NCBI GenBank assembly: GCA_023405135.1
Contig: JAEXYZ010000054.1
Span: 1 to 18,890, forward strand
Origin: Bacillota bacterium
GTDB lineage: Bacteria; Bacillota; Bacilli; Bacillales_A; Planococcaceae
Direction: 5' to 3'
DNA length: 18,890 nucleotides
The position numbers were made by a program, and so were the translations under genes. Under the pieces are notes generated by a model. That model was given only the letters and a program-made list of their open reading frames with translations, was not told the DNA's origin and ran no database searches. Positions 1 through 4,829 of this stretch are shown here, in pieces (the stretch's first letter is position 1; every line of letters starts with the position of its first letter).

Positions 1-2
1 TA

Positions 3-95
3 GTGGATTTGGACGGGTTACCACCTGACTTATCCATTATAAAGGACTTTTTCTTTGCCATAAATAAAATTAGTGAAGATTTTGAGTGTTTTTAA
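3..95 (+). CDS. 3' end of an unidentified protein gene (truncated by window edge)
   Basis: An open frame enters from before the window and ends at a TAA at 93-95, giving 30 C-terminal residues that finish in DFECF. There is no in-frame stop before it. The segment is too short to assign a family. It lies 67 bp upstream of the RelA-like gene on the same strand, so it could be the end of the previous gene of the same island or a chance frame. Confidence 0.35.
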   Translation: MDLDGLPPDLSIIKDFFFAINKISEDFECF

Positions 96-110
96 TATTG
101 AAATTATATT
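82..110 (+). promoter_or_regulatory. Possible sigma-A promoter of the toxin-antitoxin operon
   Basis: TTGAGT (82-87) and TATATT (105-110) are separated by 17 bp. The -10 matches the consensus at 5 of 6 positions and the -35 at 4 of 6. It overlaps the last codons of the preceding frame. Downstream, two related strings, ACTAGTGAATAAA (119-131) and ACTAGCGGGTGAATAAA (147-163), repeat just before the start codon and could be an operator. The assignment is inference in AT-rich DNA. Confidence 0.3.
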
Positions 111-162
111 AATGCAACACTAGTGAATAAAATAGTATAAAAACAAACTAGCGGGTGAATAA

Positions 163-837
163 ATGAGTACAAGAGAAGAAAAAATGACTCAATTATTAGG
201 TTTAATAGAAAATATAAATACATTACATAAAATTCATTCCGAAGAATGGTTAAAAAATTTACATAGAACGTATAACTTAAAGAAAACTCAGGTATGTGAT
301 ATATGTATTAAAGAAGATGAGTCAACTTCACAAAATAAAATTAATCTGGATTTTAATTTTATTATTTATATGAATGAATACTGTGAGTCATTGAATAAAG
401 TATATTTTCATCCTTTTTATGACTTTTTAGATCTAGATTCAGGATTTAATGTTACAACTCGTATAAAAGATCCAGATTCGAGAATATCAAAATTATGGCA
501 TTATAGATTAGCAAAAAGAGAACATGGAAAAGTGAATGTTAATAAGTGCTTAAATGACTTAATGGGGTTTCGAATTTTATCGGATGAATTTGAGCATGAT
601 GAGTCTACAATTGGAGAACTTAAACTAATGCTTGAAAATTCCAGTGTAAAAGTACATAATTCTTGTAAAGGTGATTACAAAGCAACTCATGTATATTTTC
701 AAAATGGTAATAATATATATTTTCCATGGGAATTGCAAATTTGGAACACTTTAGACCATGATATCAATATTAGATCGCACGCACAGCATAAGCAAGCATA
801 TACTAAATGGCCTAGTATATACATCGAAAGCGTTTAA
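163..837 (+). CDS. RelA/SpoT-domain toxin (toxSAS/PanT-like alarmone synthetase homologue)
   Basis: The 224-residue protein has no hydrolase, TGS or ACT domain, so it is a small alarmone synthetase-type protein. The synthetase fold covers roughly residues 90-215. The conserved blocks appear in order: TTRIKDPDSRISKL (R100, K102, S106, K110; the substrate-binding R/K/S block), NDLMGFRIL (D132, the metal-binding position, and R137), GDYKATHVYF (Y172, H176, the nucleotide-stacking block) and PWELQIWN (E190, Q192). The tail carries HAQHKQAY. The YKATH and FPWELQIW variants resemble toxic synthetases rather than housekeeping RelQ/RelP. Family members either make toxic alarmones or pyrophosphorylate the tRNA CCA end; which applies here cannot be read from the sequence. 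The first 90 residues are helical and include a CDIC pair (C45, C48). The ribosome binding site (GGGTG) is weak. The Panacea-domain gene follows after 18 bp, which is toxin-antitoxin organisation. Confidence 0.82.
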   Translation: MSTREEKMTQLLGLIENINTLHKIHSEEWLKNLHRTYNLKKTQVCDICIKEDESTSQNKINLDFNFIIYMNEYCESLNKVYFHPFYDFLDLDSGFNVTTRIKDPDSRISKLWHYRLAKREHGKVNVNKCLNDLMGFRILSDEFEHDESTIGELKLMLENSSVKVHNSCKGDYKATHVYFQNGNNIYFPWELQIWNTLDHDINIRSHAQHKQAYTKWPSIYIESV

Positions 838-855
838 GGAAAGGGGAGAAATATA

Positions 856-1590
856 ATGTATAAGCATTTTATTGCTGTTTCAAGTTTATATTCTAAAGGT
901 ATAAGAATAGCATGGCATTATAGTTCTGAAAACTTAGATGCGTCTGTTATACAAGGTTTTTTAAATTCATTTAAAAAGAAATACGGAGGTATTCAGTTAG
1001 GTGTACATCGTCTTACTACAGATTCTCCAGATTGGGATTCTGTAAAAGAGAAGGATGCATATTTCAATGATTTAGTAGTGGTAAAAAATCCTGATGAATT
1101 TATTAGAATGTTAAGTAGTGATCACGAATTAAACGCTATTGATATTGCAAAATTTATTTTATCAGTTATGCCGATGTCACATTTAAAACTACAAAAGTTG
1201 TTATATTTAAGTTATGAAAGATTTCTAAAGAAAACTGGAGTCCCATTATTTAAGGATGAAATTCATGCATGGAAATATGGCCCTGTGGTAGAATCAGTTT
1301 ATGATGTGTTTAAAACACATGGCTCTAGTGTAATACCGTATGAAGAAGATGATAAGGTACTTTTATCTACCGAAGAAATAGCTGTTTCACCTTCCTTTAT
1401 GAGGATTTTGGTATCTGAACATGGAGAAGCTACATTAACCATTATACATTCCGTACTTAAAGACTTTGCTCATTACACTGCTTGGGAACTTGTTGATATA
1501 ACGCATGAAGATGGTAAGCCATGGAAAAGGGTATATAAAGAGGGATCTAACAAACGTATTACTGATGATATTATATTGTCTTGTTCTTAA
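856..1590 (+). CDS. Panacea-domain (DUF4065/PanA) antitoxin
   Basis: Residues about 93-225 form a Panacea/DUF4065 domain. The diagnostic pieces are MSHLKLQKLLYLSYERFL (107-124), FKDEIHAWKYGPVVESVYDV (132-151) and WELVDITHEDGKPWKRVY (210-227). Panacea proteins are known antitoxins that neutralise unrelated toxins, including RelA/SpoT-type ones, by direct binding. The first 90 residues are an additional N-terminal region with no motif I can name; in this family such extensions vary and may set toxin specificity. The ribosome binding site AAGGGGAG is far stronger than the toxin's, which fits the need for excess antitoxin. The gene follows the RelA-like gene after 18 bp on the same strand and is followed by a strong terminator, so the two form one operon. 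The domain call is confident; the pairing is inferred from context. Confidence 0.83.
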   Translation: MYKHFIAVSSLYSKGIRIAWHYSSENLDASVIQGFLNSFKKKYGGIQLGVHRLTTDSPDWDSVKEKDAYFNDLVVVKNPDEFIRMLSSDHELNAIDIAKFILSVMPMSHLKLQKLLYLSYERFLKKTGVPLFKDEIHAWKYGPVVESVYDVFKTHGSSVIPYEEDDKVLLSTEEIAVSPSFMRILVSEHGEATLTIIHSVLKDFAHYTAWELVDITHEDGKPWKRVYKEGSNKRITDDIILSCS

Positions 1591-1619
1591 AAGAATTATA
1601 AATGAACAGAAATTTAAAT

Positions 1620-1659
1620 ATGTATAAAGCCACTCTTTTTATTGAGTGGCTTTATACAT
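1620..1659. terminator. Bidirectional intrinsic terminator between antitoxin and regulator genes
   Basis: A perfect 16-bp stem (1620-1635 with 1644-1659) closes an 8-nt loop, TTTTTATT. It lies between two convergent genes and its right arm reaches the stop codon of the minus-strand regulator, so it probably ends transcription from both sides. Confidence 0.85.
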
Positions 1660-1907
1660 TATTTTAATATGATTCTTATATAATCCAGTCCAGTTTCACT
1701 CAAATGGTAAATTGAGTATATTGATGAAACTGTATTGGGCTTGTATCTTTCTACATAACCTAACTTAATAAGAGTGTTTAATGATGTATATATATTAATG
1801 TTATCAATAGATAAATCTGAAGCTAGTTTCTGAGCTGTTGTTTCTCCAAAGATGTAAAAGTAAGACATTATAATTAAAAGACGTTCAGTTAGTTGATTAG
1901 ACGTCAA
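1659..1907 (-). CDS. Small winged-helix DNA-binding regulator (MarR/PadR-like)
   Basis: The 82-residue protein is a single winged helix-turn-helix domain. Residues about 21-50 (GETTAQKLASDLSIDN, then TSLNTLIKLGYVER) form the HTH with its recognition helix, and 51-73 give the wing, ending in the L-S-E-T-G-L-DYI pattern typical of MarR-type folds. It is shorter than usual MarR proteins (about 140 residues) and lacks the long dimerisation helices. The start is TTG at 1907, chosen because AAAGGA lies 10 nt upstream; there is no earlier ATG with a ribosome site. It converges on the toxin-antitoxin operon. Its target is unknown; it could act on its own leader or on the neighbouring operon, which is a guess. 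Confidence 0.6.
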   Translation of the reverse strand: MTSNQLTERLLIIMSYFYIFGETTAQKLASDLSIDNINIYTSLNTLIKLGYVERYKPNTVSSIYSIYHLSETGLDYIRIILK

Positions 1908-1967
1908 GTGAAATCAATCCTTTCGAGTGTATTAAATTGCACTGTTAATCTAAAAAAGTACGCAAAA

Positions 1968-2004
1968 AGGCGACACTAAAAGTTTTAATCCTTTAGTGTC
2001 GCCT
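1968..2004 (-). terminator. Intrinsic terminator or attenuator upstream of the regulator gene
   Basis: On the minus strand, AGGCGACACTAAA (1992-2004 side) pairs perfectly over 13 bp with its complement (1968-1980 side), followed by a run of five T. The opposite strand lacks a T-run. It sits 60 nt upstream of the TTG start of the winged-helix gene and reads in the same direction. It therefore either ends an unseen upstream transcript or works as a leader attenuator. Confidence 0.6.
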
Positions 2005-2010
2005 ATAAAA

Positions 2011-2076
2011 GTGCATACTTATAGTGAGGCGATCTTTATACTCCGAAATTTTCAGAGTCCATCCACTTAAGTATAC
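2011..2076. repeat. Imperfect nested inverted repeat (structured leader candidate)
   Basis: ATACTTATAGTG (2015-2026) pairs, with one bulge, with CACTTAAGTAT (2064-2074). Inside it, 2040-2048 pairs with 2050-2058 through one mismatch. Together with the adjacent terminator hairpin this makes three stems in about 110 nt, as in riboswitch or sRNA-type leaders. I recognise no known riboswitch class. Confidence 0.35.
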
Positions 2077-2357
2077 GTGTCCAGAATAGCACGCAACTTT
2101 AACGTTGTTAAAAACAACCCTCAATTTAATGAGTCTTTAGAACTTTCAATTGAAGCTCCGTAAAATACCTTCAAAAATTTTAAATAAATAATCCTTTGTA
2201 AAACCTTTTTAATTAATCCACTCGAATTTTTTTAATACGCCTCTAATATGAATCTATCAAAAGTTAAAATAAAGTTAAATAGTAAAATAGTAGCGATTTT
2301 TTTAGGAAACTTTCAATGCACCTACCCGATAAGTGTAAAATGTAGTTGGAAACTGTG

Positions 2358-2406
2358 GTACCCCAAAGTACCCCAGGAGAAACAACTCTGTACCCCAATA
2401 TCCCCA
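2358..2406. repeat. Tandem GTACCCCA repeats (iteron- or operator-like)
   Basis: GTACCCCA occurs exactly at 2358-2365, 2368-2375 and 2390-2397, and a degenerate copy, TATCCCCA, at 2399-2406. The first two are 10 bp apart and the first and third 32 bp apart, so those sites fall on nearly the same face of the helix. The C-rich motif stands out from the very AT-rich surroundings. It lies about 220-260 bp upstream of the YiiX-like gene. A protein-binding array is plausible but unproven. Confidence 0.45.
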
Positions 2407-2623
2407 CCGATAATAAAGTAATTTATCATATTTATAATAAAGTTACTTTTAGACGGAAATAGATAAAACTAACATTAACTCCTATAATTATTAATTATCA
2501 AATACAACTAAATAATGAACAATCTTAATAATTTCTTAAGAATTCAATTAAGTTTTTCTTAAAATTTAGTATGTATAGTGAGAATAGAGAATGTTTCTTT
2601 GATCACTGCAGAGGAGTATGCTG

Positions 2624-3202
2624 ATGACAGTAAGAAAGGGATATATTTTATTATCAGATACAGGTACTTTATTAACAAAATTAATCAAACTATATACGAA
2701 AAAACCATATAATCATGCCTCAATTTCATTTGATTCGAAACTATGTGAGGTTTATAGTTTTGGAAGAAAATCAGTAAGAAATCCCTTTGTTGGTGGATTT
2801 GTAAGAGAAGATTTGAAGTCGAGTTTGTTCTATCAAGCGGACTGTGCGATTTATTCCTTTGAGGTAAATGAGGTTCAATTTGAGATGATGAAAGAGTATA
2901 TTTTAGAAATTGAAAAGGAAAGGAAACAGTATCGTTATAATTTTTTAGGATTATTCGGTTTTCTATTTAATAGACCGATTAAGAGGGAAAAAGCTTTCTT
3001 CTGTTCTCAATTTGTTGCAGCTGTATTAAAAGAGGGAAGTGTTATCGATTTTGAGAAACCACTATCTCTTGTTGCACCTAATGACTTACAGCAAGTAACC
3101 GCCTTTCAATTAGTTTATCAAGGGAAATTGAAGGATTATATTACAAATCAAATAGAAGAAAAAGATTGTTTTTCATTTAAATTTCGACTTATTAGCTTAT
3201 AA
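2624..3202 (+). CDS. YiiX-like permuted papain-fold (NlpC/P60 superfamily) protein
   Basis: The protein has about 192 residues. The N-terminal block GYILLSDTG is followed by a conserved histidine in YNHASISF (H31), and the catalytic-type cysteine lies late, in FFCSQFVAAVLKEG (C127). This H-before-C order is the permuted papain fold of the YiiX/YaeF (C92-type) group, whose members hydrolyse amide or thioester bonds on largely unknown substrates. No signal peptide or membrane segment is present, so it appears cytoplasmic. Start choice: GAGGAG at 2611-2616 is only 1 nt from the ATG at 2618 but 7 nt from the ATG at 2624, so 2624 is preferred. It stands alone, with no clear operon partner. The fold call is fairly firm; the substrate is unknown. 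Confidence 0.7.
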   Translation: MTVRKGYILLSDTGTLLTKLIKLYTKKPYNHASISFDSKLCEVYSFGRKSVRNPFVGGFVREDLKSSLFYQADCAIYSFEVNEVQFEMMKEYILEIEKERKQYRYNFLGLFGFLFNRPIKREKAFFCSQFVAAVLKEGSVIDFEKPLSLVAPNDLQQVTAFQLVYQGKLKDYITNQIEEKDCFSFKFRLISL

Positions 3203-3378
3203 AGCTTCCTTTTTTATTGGAATATTTGAAAGGCAAGGGATTATTGAAAATAAATCAGAATGTTGATCTAATATGGATTGACATTCTTTTTTAGTTAGAA
3301 ATCATGATTTATGGATATTTATGGTAAAATAAAAGAAGGTGGTTATTTTTAAACAAAATTATTATAGGAGGCTCCGAA

Positions 3379-3585
3379 TTGACAAGAAACAAGAAATTAA
3401 AAGATTTTTTATGGATTTTATTAATTGCTACTTTTGGCGTTTCCTTTTTAATCCATTCCTATAGTTATTTTAATACAAAAGAAATAAGCTTGTTTAGCAG
3501 GCAATGCTATGAAAATGATGGAGAGGTTATATTAGAAATCCATAATCATCTTACAAGTAATTATTCTTTTGAGTGTAAGAAATAG
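3379..3585 (+). CDS. Small single-pass membrane or exported protein, unknown function
   Basis: The protein has 68 residues. A lysine-rich N-terminus is followed by one hydrophobic segment (about 11-28, WILLIATFGVSFLIHSYS), then a polar tail with two cysteines (C43 in RQCYENDGE and C66 near the end). It could be a membrane-anchored or secreted peptide with a disulfide. The start is TTG at 3379, supported by a perfect AGGAGG (3366-3371) 7 nt upstream, so it is a genuine translated ORF. I do not recognise a named family, though the CYENGGE-type tail resembles small uncharacterised Bacillaceae proteins. Confidence 0.6.
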   Translation: MTRNKKLKDFLWILLIATFGVSFLIHSYSYFNTKEISLFSRQCYENDGEVILEIHNHLTSNYSFECKK

Positions 3586-3733
3586 TGTATTTAATAAATT
3601 AAATGATTCCTACCAAATAGATTTAAAAACATGCAATCTTTATTATTGAATCGAGAGGCTGTACTTACAACATTCTATTGTACGTTTAGCTGTTTTAAAA
3701 TTTATAGTAGCCAATATAAAGGAGGAACAATAA

Positions 3734-4252
3734 GTGGAACCGAGATATCCGATTGGGCAATTTCAATTTGATGGTGAAATTACGATCAGTGTTATTAAGA
3801 ATTGGATAAAAGATATTGAAGAGTTACCTGGATTACTACGAGAAGCTGTAAAGGACTTGAACAATGAACAGCTCGATACCCCTTATCGTTCGGGAGGATG
3901 GACAGTACGACAAGTCGTGCATCATCTTGCGGATAGCCATATGAATGCCTATGTTCGATTTAAACTAGCTCTTACCGAAGAAATTCCTGTAATTAAGCCT
4001 TATGCTGAGGAAAAATGGGCGGAACTTCCTGATTACACATTACCAATTGATATTTTACTTTCACTACTTGAAGCATTGCATATACGTTGGACGGAACTTT
4101 TAAATAGTTTAAGTCGTGATGAGATGGAAAAAATATTTATTCATCCTGATTCAGGTGAAGTTTCAATAGGTAAAAATATTGGAATCTATTCTTGGCATGG
4201 TCGACATCATTTAGCACACATAACAACTTTGCGTAGTCGTCATGGATGGTAA
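3734..4252 (+). CDS. bstA: DinB-family metal-dependent bacillithiol S-transferase (BstA/YfiT-like)
   Basis: The 172-residue protein matches the YfiT/BstA branch of the DinB four-helix-bundle family over its full length. It opens with MEPRYPIGQF and keeps the GGWTVRQVVHHLADSHMNAY helix (about 54-73) and the WHGRHHLAHI motif (154-163). The likely zinc ligands are a histidine in VHHLADSH (H63/H64) and the HxxxH pair H158/H162. The family transfers bacillithiol, the low-molecular-weight thiol of many Firmicutes, to electrophiles, a glutathione-S-transferase-like detoxification role in the cytoplasm. The start is GTG at 3734 with AAAGGAGG about 7 nt upstream. It appears to be a single-gene unit; a 12-bp hairpin lies about 40 bp downstream. 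Confidence 0.82.
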   Translation: MEPRYPIGQFQFDGEITISVIKNWIKDIEELPGLLREAVKDLNNEQLDTPYRSGGWTVRQVVHHLADSHMNAYVRFKLALTEEIPVIKPYAEEKWAELPDYTLPIDILLSLLEALHIRWTELLNSLSRDEMEKIFIHPDSGEVSIGKNIGIYSWHGRHHLAHITTLRSRHGW

Positions 4253-4293
4253 AATTAAATTAAAGGTATCTACAATTTTTAAATACAGAAAGT

Positions 4294-4330
4294 TTGGCCA
4301 GAAGTTTGGGAAATACATACTTCTGGCCAA
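4294..4330. terminator. Hairpin, probable terminator
   Basis: TTGGCCAGAAGT (4294-4305) pairs perfectly with 4319-4330 around a 13-nt loop. It lies just past the stop codon of the inverted topB relic and downstream of bstA. No long T-run follows on either strand, so termination strength is uncertain. Confidence 0.5.
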
Positions 4331-4345
4331 GTTGCTTAAACGGAA

Positions 4346-4456
4346 TTAGTCAAACTTCAACCCTTTTAACGCCTCTGCTAATGCGTTATTCACAGGCTCC
4401 TCTTGTTGTTGCTGCTTCATGTACTTCTGAACAGTACGTTTATCCACTTTGCCTTT
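4346..4456 (-). pseudogene. Relic of the 3' end of a second topB gene
   Basis: Reading the minus strand from 4456, the frame encodes KGKVDKRTVQKYMKQQ, then EEPVNNALAEALKGLKFD and a TAA at 4346-4348. This aligns along its whole length, with one gap, with the C-terminus of the intact topB (KVDKRSVQKYMKQQ ... NNVFADLLKGIKFDD), about two thirds identical. The DNA differs at many third positions, so it is a diverged homologue rather than a recent copy. Upstream of 4456 the frame is lost; a KKES stretch in another frame may extend the match to about 4485. Only about 5% of the gene remains, without the TOPRIM domain or active-site tyrosine. Confidence 0.75.
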
Positions 4457-4495
4457 TAATAGCAGATTCTTTTTTTAAGAAAGTAATTATACAAG

Positions 4496-4753
4496 CTATA
4501 AACTTTTTAGTTCCTTTTTGATTTCATTTATGATTAACAATATTCTCTTTTCTAGTTGAGATTCAAGTACATGAAACACTTGAAGGTCTGTGTACTCATA
4601 TATGTCAGGTTCAAATTTATTTGTTCTACTAAGGGTTTCCATTGCTACACTATCTGAAAATATTTCATATTGATTTAATAATTTAGCTATGCTTTTAATT
4701 TTTCTCCTAAATAATCAACTCTCGTATCATTGAACTCATGAGATATGGTGCAT
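4496..4753 (-). pseudogene. Broken small ORF, unknown function
   Basis: A strong ribosome site, AAGGAG (4763-4768), lies 9 nt before an ATG at 4751-4753, but that frame stops after five codons. Neighbouring frames then read HEFNDTRVDYLGEKLK and, after a shift at an A-run near 4695-4706, SIAKLLNQYEIFSD through to ILLIINEIKKELKSL and a TAG at 4496-4498. One or two small indels would restore an acidic helical protein of about 85 residues. No family is recognised. It precedes the topB relic on the same strand. Confidence 0.4.
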
Positions 4754-4829
4754 ATTTTCCAACTCCTTAATAAAAATAATCAGTAGAATATGTTATATTG
4801 AAAGGAAGATTTTCGAAAGGATGTTTGAA

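Larger units (their letters stand above)
1908..2623. other. Long gene-free intergenic region
   Basis: About 700 bp without a convincing gene on either strand. It holds a minus-strand terminator-like hairpin (1968-2004), an adjacent structured segment (2011-2076), very AT-rich DNA from about 2160 to 2340, and a cluster of GTACCCCA repeats (2358-2406). A frame at 2071-2163 ends in LSIEAP before a stop but has no start or ribosome site, and I do not call it. Confidence 0.6.
4253..4829. other. Intergenic graveyard between bstA and topB
   Basis: About 580 bp without an intact gene. On the minus strand it holds, in order, a broken small ORF with a good ribosome site (4496-4753), the 3' end of a second topB (4346-4456) and a 12-bp hairpin (4294-4330). 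Plus-strand frames here are only complements of these remnants. Confidence 0.6.

Noticed and set aside
98..126. Alternative promoter TTGAAA at 98-103
   Set aside because: At 17 bp spacing the -10 would be TAGTGA, a poor match. The TTGAGT/TATATT pair fits better.
2071..2163. Short plus-strand frame ending in LSIEAP
   Set aside because: About 30 codons, no start codon with a ribosome site and no family recognised.
2358..2406. GTACCCCA repeats as a mini CRISPR array
   Set aside because: The repeats are 8 bp with 2-14 bp spacers, far below CRISPR dimensions, and no cas gene is present.
4294..4521. 75-codon plus-strand ORF
   Set aside because: It starts inside a hairpin arm and runs antisense to the topB relic. 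It has no ribosome site, and the minus-strand reading explains the sequence better.
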